Shown here: piece after piece, positions 49,923-59,132 of the stretch
Numbering within the stretch: the stretch's first letter is position 1
How the letters are laid out: each line of letters starts with the position of its first letter
The notes under the pieces: model-generated
Told to the model about the DNA's origin: nothing
The model's input: the letters and a program-made list of their open reading frames with translations, nothing else
The model's database searches: none
Made by a program: the position numbers and the translations under genes
NCBI GenBank assembly: GCA_023411575.1
Contig: JAEYOP010000053.1
Span: 62,001-126,000 of the forward strand
Direction: 5' to 3'
DNA length: 64,000 bases
Origin: Bacillota bacterium
GTDB lineage: Bacteria > Bacillota > Clostridia > Acetivibrionales > DTU013

Positions 49923-52900
49923 ATGCAGGATACGAGCGGAGCTAAAGTCGAAATGAAACGGAAGCCGGTTTCCATCCCCACTTACGTTCCCTATCCGGCG
50001 GATAGGAATCCGGTTTTTTACGAAAAGCGGGCATACCAGGGGGCAAGCGGGAGAATCTATCCCCTGCCGCTTACGGACCGCCTGCGCCATGAAAAGACGG
50101 ACAAGGCATACGATTCGGTTACTTTGGAGAACCGGTACATCAAAATAATGGTCCTTCCCGAAATCGGCGGCCGGATCCATATGGGGCTGGACAAAACCAA
50201 CGATTACCATTTCATTTACCACAACAGGGTGATCAAGCCCGCGCTGATCGGCATCGCGGGGCCATGGATCAGCGGCGGCATCGAGTTCAACTGGCCCCAG
50301 CACCACAGGCCGACGACCTTTATGCCGCTGGAAACAGCGCTGGAAGAGAACGCCGACGGCAGCAGGACCGTCTGGGTCGGAGAAGTGGAGCCCCTTTACC
50401 GGACAAAGTCCATGATGGGGGTGACGGTCTACCCGGACCGATCCTATGTAAAAGTCAAGGTCAGGGCGTACAACAGGACGTGCTTTCCTCAGCAATTCAT
50501 GTGGTGGGCAAATCTGGGCGTGCACGTCAATGAAGACTACCGGATCATCTTCCCGCCCGATGTCGGCCATGTAGCTTTTCACGACAGGGCCTTCGTTTCC
50601 GGCTGGCCGATCCTGAAGGGCATATATGCGGGCAACGATTTCAAGGACGGCGTGGACGGGTCCTGGTTCAAAAACCATATGGAAGGCGGTTCCTTCATGG
50701 TCATGGACGGAACCAGCGGGTATGATTTTATCGAGGGCTACGACATGGGCCGGGAAGCGGGCGTGGTCCATGTGGCGGACCACCACATCGCCCCCGGCAA
50801 AAAGCTGTTTACGTGGGGCAACAGCGAGTTTGCGGAAGGGTGGAGGAAGAACCTGACCGACAACGACGGCCACTATGTGGAATTGATGACCGGCGTCTAT
50901 ACGGACAACCAGCCGGATTTTTCCTGGATGCAGCCTAACGAGACCAGGACCTTTGAACAGTGCTGGTATCCTGTCCGGAAAATCGGGATCGTCCGCAATG
51001 CCACGGAAGATGCGGCAGTCAGCCTGGAGATCGGTGATTCCGGCATTGTGTCGGGCTATCACGCCACCGGGCGGTTTGAACAGGCTTCCGTTGTTTTAAA
51101 GGCCGGGGAGGAAACCCTGTTGGAAAAAAGGATTGACATCGATCCCGCCACGCCTTTCCTTACTTCCTGTCCAAAGCCGGCAGGCATTGAGGAGCATCAG
51201 GTATGGACGGCGATCTTTACCTCCGGGGGCAGAAAGCTGGCGGAGTACCGTCCGCTCAAAACCGGGCCGGCAGGAATACCGGAAGCCAGGAAGCCTTCGC
51301 CTGAGCCGAAGGAGATTCGGGAAAAGGAAGAGCTTTACCTCCACGGTCTGCATATCGAGCAGTACAGGCACCATTCTCTGGAGGCGGAAGACTATTTTGC
51401 CGAAGCGTTGAAAAGGGATCCGGGAGATATCCGGTGCAATAACGCCCTGGGGCTGCTGCACTTGAAAAAAGGAAAATTTGAGAGTGCCGAAAGCTGCTTC
51501 CTGAAGGCGAAGGAAAGATTGATGTCGAGAAATACGAACCCGTATGACGGGGAAGCATTGTTCCATCTCGGCGTTTCCCGCAAATATCTCGGGAAATTCG
51601 AGGAAGCCTACGACGCATTCTATAAAGCCGCCTGGAATTATGCCTGGAAATCGGCGGCCTATCAGATGCTGGCCGGGCTGGACTGCCGCGGCGGCGATTT
51701 CGAAAAAGCCTGGGATCACATCAACCGTGCCCTGGAGACGAATGTGGAATGCATCCGGAGCAGGGACCTGAAGGCCGCCATCCTGCGGAAAAGGCAAAAG
51801 CCGGAGGATGCCCTTGCGCTGGCCTGTGCTACCCGGGAACTCGACCGGCTGGACTATTGGGCCGGATTCGAAGTCTATTTTGCCGCAAAGGACCTGGGAA
51901 AGGAAAAAGAGGCTTCGGACAGCCTGCGCCTTATAAGCGATACGCTGCTGGGGAAGGCGGAGGCATACATAGATATTGCCATAGAGTACGCCGATGCGGG
52001 AATGCTGAACGAAGCGGACTTTGTGCTTGAAACCTATCTGGAGAGCTGTAAGTCGGGCAAGGCTTCCCCGATGGCGTATTACCATCTGGGCGATCTCAGC
52101 CTTCAGCGCGGAAACAGGGAAAAAGCGGCGGAGTATTTCAGAATGGGAGAACAGATGCCCACCGATTATTGCTTCCCAAGCCGTCTGGAAGCCATAGGGG
52201 TCCTGGAAGCGGCCGGGAAGCTGAATCCATGGGGCGCAAGAGCCTTCTACTACCTGGGGAACCTGATGTACGACAAGGGAAGGGCGGAGGAAGCGGTCGA
52301 AAACTGGGAAAAGGCCCGGAAACTGGACGGGGACTTTGCCATCGTGCACCGGAATCTTGCCCTCGCCTATTTCGACAAGAAGAAAGATCCCATGAGGGCC
52401 AGGACCTTCATGGAAAAGGCTTTCCAGTTGAATGACCGCGATTCCAGACTATTATATGAGCTTTTGCAGCTATACAAGAATTCTAATGAGGTTTCCGTAG
52501 AGGAGCGGCTTGCATTGCTTGAAGGAAGAGACTCTCTTGTGCAGGAAAGGAACGACCTGTATACCGAAATGCTCGTCCTCCTGCTTCAAAAGGGCAGGTT
52601 TGCAGAGGCGGCGCAAAAGCTTGGGGATCATGTATATGATATCTATGAAGGCGGGGAAGGAAAGCTCGTGCGGATTCACGACTGGGTTCATATCCTGCTG
52701 GGCCTGGAAAAACTCAAAGCGGGTGAAGCCGGGCAAACCCTGGAAGAGATCCGGAATGCGGCGGCGCTGCCCGAATATTACCATGAAGGCAGGCATCACG
52801 CTATGGGAACGCCGCAGCTTGACTTTTACGCAGGGATGGCGGCGGAAGCGGCGGGCCGGGCGGAAGAAGCCCTCCGGCAGTATAAAATCGCATCCGGGTA

Positions 52901-53264
52901 CCATGGCTGGATGAGTGACGCTGTTTTCTATAAAGGACTTGCATTCCGCAGGCTTGGCATGGAAGAAGAGGCCCATAAGGCTTTTGAAAGCTTGATCGCG
53001 GAAGGCGATTCCCTTATGGAAAGGGCCGGAACCTACGGCTTTTTTGCCACCGGAGTCCCCACGGCGCCTCCGTTCGAAAACAACCGGAAGAAGCGGAGTA
53101 TGTCCGAGGGGTTCTACCTGAAGGGACTGGGTTACATCGGCCTTGGAATGGAGGAGGAAGGGCTGGAGGAACTGCAAAAGGTCTTTGCATGGGACGCCAA
53201 TCACCTGGGCGCATGGATTCATTCCGGCAAATCCGGGGATCTCCTCCGTTGGATTCGCCGCTGA
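49923..53264 (+). CDS. DUF5107-TPR protein
   Basis: 1113-residue cytoplasmic protein. Residues 1-350 are a DUF5107-type beta-sandwich resembling carbohydrate mutarotase or GH-associated folds (IMVLPEIGGRIHMGLDKTND, HHRPTTFM), and about 430-1100 are many TPR repeats such as NNALGLLHLKKGKFESAESC and AFYYLGNLMYDKGRAEEAVE. No signal peptide. The family is often encoded beside glycoside hydrolases and sugar transporters and its activity is not established. ATG at 49923 follows GGAAAGGGAAA; an in-frame start at 49881 has no site. Confidence 0.82.
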   Translation: MQDTSGAKVEMKRKPVSIPTYVPYPADRNPVFYEKRAYQGASGRIYPLPLTDRLRHEKTDKAYDSVTLENRYIKIMVLPEIGGRIHMGLDKTNDYHFIYHNRVIKPALIGIAGPWISGGIEFNWPQHHRPTTFMPLETALEENADGSRTVWVGEVEPLYRTKSMMGVTVYPDRSYVKVKVRAYNRTCFPQQFMWWANLGVHVNEDYRIIFPPDVGHVAFHDRAFVSGWPILKGIYAGNDFKDGVDGSWFKNHMEGGSFMVMDGTSGYDFIEGYDMGREAGVVHVADHHIAPGKKLFTWGNSEFAEGWRKNLTDNDGHYVELMTGVYTDNQPDFSWMQPNETRTFEQCWYPVRKIGIVRNATEDAAVSLEIGDSGIVSGYHATGRFEQASVVLKAGEETLLEKRIDIDPATPFLTSCPKPAGIEEHQVWTAIFTSGGRKLAEYRPLKTGPAGIPEARKPSPEPKEIREKEELYLHGLHIEQYRHHSLEAEDYFAEALKRDPGDIRCNNALGLLHLKKGKFESAESCFLKAKERLMSRNTNPYDGEALFHLGVSRKYLGKFEEAYDAFYKAAWNYAWKSAAYQMLAGLDCRGGDFEKAWDHINRALETNVECIRSRDLKAAILRKRQKPEDALALACATRELDRLDYWAGFEVYFAAKDLGKEKEASDSLRLISDTLLGKAEAYIDIAIEYADAGMLNEADFVLETYLESCKSGKASPMAYYHLGDLSLQRGNREKAAEYFRMGEQMPTDYCFPSRLEAIGVLEAAGKLNPWGARAFYYLGNLMYDKGRAEEAVENWEKARKLDGDFAIVHRNLALAYFDKKKDPMRARTFMEKAFQLNDRDSRLLYELLQLYKNSNEVSVEERLALLEGRDSLVQERNDLYTEMLVLLLQKGRFAEAAQKLGDHVYDIYEGGEGKLVRIHDWVHILLGLEKLKAGEAGQTLEEIRNAAALPEYYHEGRHHAMGTPQLDFYAGMAAEAAGRAEEALRQYKIASGYHGWMSDAVFYKGLAFRRLGMEEEAHKAFESLIAEGDSLMERAGTYGFFATGVPTAPPFENNRKKRSMSEGFYLKGLGYIGLGMEEEGLEELQKVFAWDANHLGAWIHSGKSGDLLRWIRR

Positions 53265-53334
53265 GCAGAAAGCGCCCGCCTTTCAAAGCGCCGGCTATTC
53301 CGATTTTTGCAGCTGGCAGTGTTTGGGGAATCTG

Positions 53335-54279
53335 TTATTTCACATCGCAGCGGGGCAGGCTCTCATCGGCGGCCGCGGCATGGCCGGGACCGTACTCTCC
53401 GCCGCGCAGCATCGCATACTGGGAATAGGTGAACAGCACGACGCCGGCCCATATGGGGGAAAAGGCAAGCAGGGAGGCGGAATCGAAGTGCTCCCGGAAA
53501 ACAAAGATTCCCAAAAACAGCTGGATGGTGGGAGAGAGATATTGCAGAAAGCCGATAATGGTCAGCGGCAGCCGCTTTGTGCCTTCCGCGTAAAAGATAA
53601 GGGGAACGGCCGTTATCGCGCCGCTTAAAGCGATCAGGAGCCAGAAGGTCCAGGGCAGGTTCCCGGTGATTCCCGAGCCCCTTGCTTCGTGGAAAACCAG
53701 GTAAAGGAGAGAGGGGATCCCGATGACCAGGGTCTCAAAGCCCAAGCCGGAAACGGAATTCAGCCGGGATTTCTTCTTCAGGAGACCGTACAGGGCGAAG
53801 CTGACCGCCAGCACAATTGCCACAAGGGGGAATCTGCCGTACAGGACGGTTTTGATCCCCACCCCTGCCGCGGCAAATGCAATGCTGACCTTTTGCAGCG
53901 GATTCAGTCTTTCCTTGAAGAAAACCCAGCCGAGGAAGGTCAGGATCAACGGGTTGATATAGTAGCCCAGGCTGGCTTCAATGACGTATCCGTTGTTTAC
54001 CGCCCAGATGTATGTACACCAGTTCATGGCAATAAGCAGTGCGGGACCTGCTATGCGGAGCCATTCTCGCCGGTCTTTGAGGATGTCCGCAAATTCCGCC
54101 CAGTTTTTCCTTGCGGCCAGCAGGAGGCAGACGAAAAGAAAGGACCACACCACGCGCTGGGCAAAGATCTGGAACGGACTGATGGCGCTTACCATTTTCC
54201 AGTAGAGGGGGAGCAGTCCCCATAAAACGAATGCCGAGGCCCCGAAGGCCAGCCCTTCAAGATATCTTTTCCGATCCAT
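53335..54279 (-). CDS. rarD: RarD-type EamA transporter
   Basis: 314-residue integral membrane protein with ten helices in two EamA halves, close to RarD (chloramphenicol-sensitivity protein) by GASAFVLWGLLPLYWK and NWCTYIWAVNNGYVIEASLG. Transport substrate unknown; the family includes amino-acid and metabolite exporters. It sits on the minus strand between the sugar operon and the AraC gene, and follows that gene by 30 bases in the same direction, so it could be its co-transcribed partner. Confidence 0.88.
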   Translation of the reverse strand: MDRKRYLEGLAFGASAFVLWGLLPLYWKMVSAISPFQIFAQRVVWSFLFVCLLLAARKNWAEFADILKDRREWLRIAGPALLIAMNWCTYIWAVNNGYVIEASLGYYINPLILTFLGWVFFKERLNPLQKVSIAFAAAGVGIKTVLYGRFPLVAIVLAVSFALYGLLKKKSRLNSVSGLGFETLVIGIPSLLYLVFHEARGSGITGNLPWTFWLLIALSGAITAVPLIFYAEGTKRLPLTIIGFLQYLSPTIQLFLGIFVFREHFDSASLLAFSPIWAGVVLFTYSQYAMLRGGEYGPGHAAAADESLPRCDVK

Positions 54280-54309
54280 TTCTCATCCTCTGTTTCCAAC
54301 AAGATTTTT

Positions 54310-55173
54310 CTAAGCGGTCTGCACTTTTTTCCTGTACTCGCCGGGCGTGATGCCGTACCGCCTTTTGAACAGGCGGGAAAAGGAAATTTTATCGCCGAAG
54401 CCGCAGGAGGTGCAGACTTCCGAGATCGGCTTCCGCGTGTTTTTCATCTTTCTGCAGGCCAGCGTCAAACGGCAGTTGATGACATATTCGATGGGCGATA
54501 TGCCGTAAACCTCCCGGAAAACCCGGGTATATTGCCTTTGCGAAAGGCAGGCCATCGAAGACAGCATCGACAGGGTGATCTTTTCCGTGAGGTTCTCATG
54601 GATGTAGGCGGTCGTATTGACGATTTCCTGGATTTTCGGCGAACTGCCGGCAACGGCCGTAGAGAAATTTCTTGAAAGATAGGTGACAAGGGCCAGAAAA
54701 TACGACAGAACCACCCAACGGTAGCCGTCCTTTTTCCCCTTCCACTCGGAATCAAGCAATTCGCACAGCATTTCCGCACAGGCAAGCTGTTCGTCCTTCA
54801 GGGTCATGTAACTGGTATAATCATGCTGGTATTTCTGCAGCGGCTGAAGTAGGAACAGCGCCTGGAAGCCGGACAGCTTTTCGATGTCCTTTTCCAGCAG
54901 GATCAGCTTTTCCAGGTCGAACTTCAGGTTGTAGTGCTCCAGTTCATGCACATTCCGGAGCTCGTGGACAAAAGAAGGCATGATTACGAGGACATCCCCT
55001 CTGGAGATGCGATAGGTCCTGCCGTCCACGATATGATCGGCATGGCCGCCGGTGATGATCTCCAGCTCGATGAAGTTGTGGGTGTGGGGAGCAAAAGCTC
55101 CGGTATGGATTCCCTTATTGATCCAGAAGGGAAAGTCGATCCCCGCAAAATCCAGCATGTTAAACTCAATCAT
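54310..55173 (-). CDS. AraC-family regulator
   Basis: 287 residues. N-terminal cupin with HTHNFIELEIITGGHADHIV (about residues 30-65), C-terminal AraC helix-turn-helix pair (LSMLSSMACLSQRQYTRVF and ISFSRLFKRRYG). The start is uncertain: a strong promoter ends only about 3 bases before the ATG at 55173, so either the message is nearly leaderless or translation begins at 55155 after TGAG. Longer readings to 55260 would start upstream of the promoter. It is divergent from GH29 and probably regulates it. Confidence 0.88.
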   Translation of the reverse strand: MIEFNMLDFAGIDFPFWINKGIHTGAFAPHTHNFIELEIITGGHADHIVDGRTYRISRGDVLVIMPSFVHELRNVHELEHYNLKFDLEKLILLEKDIEKLSGFQALFLLQPLQKYQHDYTSYMTLKDEQLACAEMLCELLDSEWKGKKDGYRWVVLSYFLALVTYLSRNFSTAVAGSSPKIQEIVNTTAYIHENLTEKITLSMLSSMACLSQRQYTRVFREVYGISPIEYVINCRLTLACRKMKNTRKPISEVCTSCGFGDKISFSRLFKRRYGITPGEYRKKVQTA

Positions 55174-55182
55174 AATGTCCGG

Positions 55183-55211
55183 ATTGTATATTAATTTGAC
55201 CGAATTGTCAA
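55183..55211 (-). promoter_or_regulatory. Near-consensus sigma-A promoter of the AraC gene
   Basis: On the minus strand TTGACA (55211-55206), 17-base spacer, TACAAT (55188-55183). Predicted transcription start is near 55176, only about three bases before the ATG at 55173. The opposite strand runs toward the GH29 gene. Confidence 0.85.
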
Positions 55212-55324
55212 CTGATAAAGCCGTGGGATTGTGATACCATGAGGTTGTGTGAGGCTGCATTGCTTGAAAACCGGTAATGGACCAGTAATGGAACGGAAAG
55301 AATTCGACTTGGAGGTAGAATACG

Positions 55325-56797
55325 ATGGACAGACAGGCCTATTTAAAGGAAATCGACCGGGTGATCCGGGAAGGGAAATATAAGGATAACTGGGAGTCTC
55401 TTTCCCAATTCAAGGTGCCGGACTGGTACCGGAACGCAAAATTCGGCATCTTCATCCACTGGGGCGTCTACTCGGTCCCGGCTTTCGGCAACGAATGGTA
55501 CCCGAGGAACATGTACATACAGGGGACGCCGGAATACGAGCACCATATTGCCACATACGGACCCCACAAGGAGTTCGGCTACAAGGATTTCATCCCGATG
55601 TTCGGGGCGGAGAACTTCAAGGCGGACGAGTGGGCGGAACTGTTTGAAGCCGCCGGCGCCCGGTATGTCGTGCCGGTTGCCGAGCATCATGACGGGTTCC
55701 AGATGTACAAAAGCGAATTGTCCCGTTACAATGCGGCGGAGATGGGACCGGAACGGGACGTGCTGGGGGAGCTGAAAGAGGCCTTTGAAAAGAGGGGTCT
55801 TACCCTCGGAGCATCGTCCCACCGGGTGGAGCACTGGTTCTTCCTGGGCCACGGGAAGGAATTCGACAGCGATATCAAGGAGCCGCTGGTCTGCGGCGAT
55901 CTATACTGGCCTTCCATGCCGGAAGCCGACCATCACGACCTCTTCAGCAGCCCGGCACCGACCCGGGAGTTCATGGAGGACTGGCTGCTGCGCACCTGTG
56001 AAGTCGTGGACCGCTATCGCCCGAAGCTCGTCTACTTTGACTGGTGGATCCAGCACAGCGCGGTGAAGCCCTGGTTGAAAAAATTCGCCGCCTATTATTA
56101 CAACCGTGCCTCCGAGTGGGGAACGGAGGCCGTGATCAACTACAAGCACGACGCATTCATGTTCGGCTGCGCCGCCGTCGATATCGAGCGGGGCCAGTTT
56201 GCCGACCAGAAGCCCTATTTCTGGCAGACCGATACGGCCATTGCCCGGAATTCCTGGTGCTATACGCGGAATAATGAATTCAAGACCGCCCGGGAAATCC
56301 TGTGCGACCTTGTGGATATTGTGAGCAAAAACGGCTGCCTGCTTCTGAATGTCGGACCCAAATCCGACGGAACGATCTCGGAAGAGGACCGGGCCGTCCT
56401 GACGGAAATCGGGGAATGGATGAAAGCGAACGGGGAAGCGATTTATGACAGCCACGTCTGGCGCGTTGCCGGAGAAGGGCCGACGAAGGTGGAGGAAGGC
56501 CAGTTTACGGATGCCGCGGCAAAGACGTTTACCGCCGGGGACATCCGGTTTACGGCAAAGGGCGGCAGCATTTACGCAGCCGTATTGAAGTACCCGGAGG
56601 ATGGCGTTGTAAAGATCAGTTCCCTCGGGGACAAAAATGCGTCAAAGCTGCCCCATTTCCACGGAATCCTGAAAGACGTCTCCGTACTGGGCTTTGAAGA
56701 AAAACCGGAGTGGACGCGGACGGAGGAAGCGCTGATCCTGAGAACGAAATCGGTGAAAAGCGATAAGCCCGTGGTGTTCAAGATTCTTGTCGATTAA
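55325..56797 (+). CDS. GH29 alpha-L-fucosidase
   Basis: 490-residue family 29 fucosidase with the barrel N-terminal and a C-terminal beta-sandwich (from about residue 380). The family block is visible as KFGIFIHWGVYSVPAFGNEW, VAEHHDGFQMY and the nucleophile Asp239 in LVYFDWWIQ, plus LLLNVGPKSDGTI. No signal peptide, so it acts on imported fucosylated oligosaccharides. ATG at 55325 follows GGAGGTAGAATACG with about 9-base spacing. It ends at a strong hairpin. Confidence 0.95.
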   Translation: MDRQAYLKEIDRVIREGKYKDNWESLSQFKVPDWYRNAKFGIFIHWGVYSVPAFGNEWYPRNMYIQGTPEYEHHIATYGPHKEFGYKDFIPMFGAENFKADEWAELFEAAGARYVVPVAEHHDGFQMYKSELSRYNAAEMGPERDVLGELKEAFEKRGLTLGASSHRVEHWFFLGHGKEFDSDIKEPLVCGDLYWPSMPEADHHDLFSSPAPTREFMEDWLLRTCEVVDRYRPKLVYFDWWIQHSAVKPWLKKFAAYYYNRASEWGTEAVINYKHDAFMFGCAAVDIERGQFADQKPYFWQTDTAIARNSWCYTRNNEFKTAREILCDLVDIVSKNGCLLLNVGPKSDGTISEEDRAVLTEIGEWMKANGEAIYDSHVWRVAGEGPTKVEEGQFTDAAAKTFTAGDIRFTAKGGSIYAAVLKYPEDGVVKISSLGDKNASKLPHFHGILKDVSVLGFEEKPEWTRTEEALILRTKSVKSDKPVVFKILVD

Positions 56798-56802
56798 CGA
56801 GG

Positions 56803-56848
56803 GTGGCAGAGGGACGGGGATACTGTCACGGCCCCGTCCCTCTGCCAC
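56803..56848. terminator. Strong 17-bp hairpin between convergent genes
   Basis: Perfect 17-bp stem (56803-56819 and 56832-56848) with a 12-base loop, between the GH29 stop and the convergent anti-sigma gene stop. It lacks a clear T tract in either direction, so it may act as a bidirectional terminator or mRNA end stabiliser. Confidence 0.75.
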
Positions 56849-56851
56849 AAA

Positions 56852-57724
56852 TTATTTCATGCTTTCGCACAACTTGACCAAATCCTCTTTCACATTATCA
56901 TATAGGCTGTTCGACCGGACTAAATAATAGGTCGTACTGCCGTCTTGCTTTTCCAGCCATGCAACGTCGCTGAACCCATCGTGCTCCACATAGATTGCCT
57001 CGAAATCTTTTATGGTTACTTTGGTTGCTTTGTGATCTTTCTCGATATCCTGTATATTTTTAATTGGATAGTTGAAAAATGCAGAAACCATGATTGTTTT
57101 GTTATCGTTCTTATAAATGATGTCATAATGCGATATCACTTGCAACGGTTCGACAACTTTTATCAGGTAGTCCTTATCGGTATTCCTGCTTTCCTTAATC
57201 ATTTCCTCTCTGTAGGATTCGTCCATTTTATAATCAAAGGCGCCTTCCCGGAAGACATATCCCGGGGGAATAACGGAGGGTTCCCTGAATTTTTCTCCTA
57301 CCGCCCGGGTAAGCTCCTCTAGGCTTAAGCCCCCTATTTGTTTCGGGAGCAAGTGTATTGCATTTTTATCATTGTTTTTTGTCTTCATGATTGCAAGCGC
57401 TTTTCCGGGTTCCAGACTCTTGTATTGTGTAAGGTAGACCTCTTCCGGGGGAAGCGGATCTCTCTTATCAAGAAGCTCGTATTGATAGGATAAACCGCCG
57501 GGCCCGGCCAGATCCCAGACTTTTATTGCCGAAAAGCCCGCAGTCAGAAGCAGAGCGATGGAAAGAACAATGCCTATAACCGGGTTCCGCCATCTGAACC
57601 GGCTCTCTCTTTCCTGTTTCCTGTTGATCCTCTGCATGACGCTTTTCGTAACATCGATATCGGGTAAACGGATGCCAGTAAATGAGTTCCTCAGATCTTC
57701 ATCAGTCAGTTTGTAATCCTTCAT
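56852..57724 (-). CDS. Putative anti-sigma factor of the adjacent ECF sigma
   Basis: 290 residues. The cytoplasmic N-terminus (residues 1-45) leads into one membrane helix (about 48-70) and an extracellular C-terminal domain resembling DUF4367 (PPGYVFREGAFDY, DVAWLEKQDGSTTYYLVRSN). It lacks an HxxxCxxC zinc motif. The start ATG follows AGGAGG and overlaps the sigma gene by 23 bases, so the two are coupled. By position and topology it most likely holds the sigma factor at the membrane until an envelope signal releases it. Confidence 0.75.
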   Translation of the reverse strand: MKDYKLTDEDLRNSFTGIRLPDIDVTKSVMQRINRKQERESRFRWRNPVIGIVLSIALLLTAGFSAIKVWDLAGPGGLSYQYELLDKRDPLPPEEVYLTQYKSLEPGKALAIMKTKNNDKNAIHLLPKQIGGLSLEELTRAVGEKFREPSVIPPGYVFREGAFDYKMDESYREEMIKESRNTDKDYLIKVVEPLQVISHYDIIYKNDNKTIMVSAFFNYPIKNIQDIEKDHKATKVTIKDFEAIYVEHDGFSDVAWLEKQDGSTTYYLVRSNSLYDNVKEDLVKLCESMK

Positions 57725-58271
57725 TGAAAATACCTCCTTGCTTCCCGGCTAAAATCGTTTTTGCCTTTTTTCTGGCCCTCTCATAGCGTTTTCGCGCAGC
57801 GGCAGGCTTGATGCCGAGGGCATTGCCGATTTCTTCAAAGGATTTCTCTTCAAGTGCCCGGAGGATCAGTACGCTTCGTTCCGAAGGAGAAATTCTTTCC
57901 AGGGCCTTTGCCAGTGTTTTCCCAAGCTCATTTCCTTCCAGATCCGATTCCAGCCCGTGATCTCCTGTCTCAGGCCTCTCTAAAAAAGGAATGAAGCGAA
58001 TCCGATTCCTCCGGTTAATCCGATTGATGCAGTGATGATATGTGATTTTATACAACCATGCGGAAAAGGATAACGAAGACTGAAAGCACCCGATTTTTTC
58101 ATATGCGGATAAAAAGGATTCCTGCACCGCATCTTCCGCCTCGTGGATATTCCCCAGCATATGATAGCAGTAGCGGAACAACGGCTGCTGAAAATGTTCA
58201 ATTATGCTTTCAAATTCTTCTGTCCTGCCACTTTTCACATTTTGGACAGCGGTTTCTATTGAAAACACCAT
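57702..58271 (-). CDS. ECF-family RNA polymerase sigma factor
   Basis: 189 residues with region 2 (FRYCYHMLGNIHEAEDAVQE ending near residue 60) and region 4 (LERISPSERSVLILRALEEK ... IGNALGIKPAAARKRYERAR). ATG at 58271 follows AAAGGAGG with 5-base spacing; longer readings lack a site. Followed by its membrane-bound partner with a 23-base overlap. The target promoters are unknown; no clear ECF-type -35 (AAC) was confirmed upstream. Confidence 0.9.
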   Translation of the reverse strand: MVFSIETAVQNVKSGRTEEFESIIEHFQQPLFRYCYHMLGNIHEAEDAVQESFLSAYEKIGCFQSSLSFSAWLYKITYHHCINRINRRNRIRFIPFLERPETGDHGLESDLEGNELGKTLAKALERISPSERSVLILRALEEKSFEEIGNALGIKPAAARKRYERARKKAKTILAGKQGGIFNEGLQTD

Positions 58272-58380
58272 GTCGCCTCCTTTCTTTTTTATATCACCCA
58301 TATAACAAATAAGGAAACTGTTTTGTGACATGTCATTCATACCACAGAAAGCTAAAAAAAGCTTGCCCGGATTTCAACGC

Positions 58381-58418
58381 GGAAAGAGGCTATCTCATTT
58401 TAAAGATAGCCCCTTTCC
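58381..58418 (-). terminator. Terminator downstream of the PK_C-like gene
   Basis: Stem of 6 plus 8 pairs with one mismatch: GGAAAG-GGCTATCT / AGATAGCC-CTTTCC, loop 58396-58403. On the minus strand a T7 run follows about 24 bases later. It separates the PK_C-like gene from the sigma factor gene, so the sigma pair is a separate transcript. Confidence 0.65.
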
Positions 58419-58450
58419 CTGGTATCACGCCCGTATGCCAGTCTTATAGT

Positions 58451-58996
58451 TTACACATTGTAAGGCTTGCAAATGATTTCGTGGATCTGGCTATCGAGAA
58501 TGCTGCTTGCATGCTCCGGCTTCAGGATAAGTACCGTGTCGATGCCCCTTCCGGTGCCGCCCAGGGCGACGATCGGCTCGCCGTAGGGAATCAAACCGGC
58601 GTCCAGGGCCATGACGGAGCATTCCACGCAGACCTTGGTCCCCTGCCCGAACATGCGGAGCGTTTGAGCGATCATTTCCACCGGATGGATGCCGCCGAAC
58701 TTTTTGCTGAGACCCCGTTCCGCCCCGCTGAGCACATGGGTGGTGGTCAGAACGGCGATCCCTTCGCTTATAAGCCTTTGACGCATTTCCTGGGCCATTT
58801 CGTTTTCGCCCTTTTTCACAAAGCCGTTCACATGGGTGACGCAAACCGCGTCGAGCCCGGAGCCGGCAAGCAAAAGCGCGGATTCGCCGGAATTGGAGGA
58901 TATCACGATGTACCGGATATTCCTTTCCTTCGCCGTTCGGATCGCCAGCGTTACTGCATTTCCCGTATTTTCTCTTCCCTTGTTCTCAAAAGTCAT
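58451..58996 (-). CDS. Stand-alone pyruvate kinase C-terminal (PK_C)-like protein
   Basis: 181 residues that match the C-terminal allosteric domain of pyruvate kinase: TAKERNIRYIVISSNSGESA and PIVALGGTGRGIDTVLILKP. The kinase barrel is absent. Small PK_C-like proteins exist alone in Clostridia and their role is unknown, possibly binding a sugar phosphate. The ATG follows GAAGGAGCGG by 6 bases. It lies 136 bases downstream of the methyltransferase stop on the same strand, so it may be a separate transcript. Confidence 0.7.
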   Translation of the reverse strand: MTFENKGRENTGNAVTLAIRTAKERNIRYIVISSNSGESALLLAGSGLDAVCVTHVNGFVKKGENEMAQEMRQRLISEGIAVLTTTHVLSGAERGLSKKFGGIHPVEMIAQTLRMFGQGTKVCVECSVMALDAGLIPYGEPIVALGGTGRGIDTVLILKPEHASSILDSQIHEIICKPYNV

Positions 58997-59132
58997 TGTA
59001 CCCGCTCCTTCTCCCGATTGGTAAAACAGTGCTGTTTTATCTGCCTCCAGTATATCATTCCGCGAAGCGGAAAAAACACCCCGGCGGCCGTGAAGCCGGA
59101 CAGGACAGGCCGGTATGCGGGGGGCACATTGA

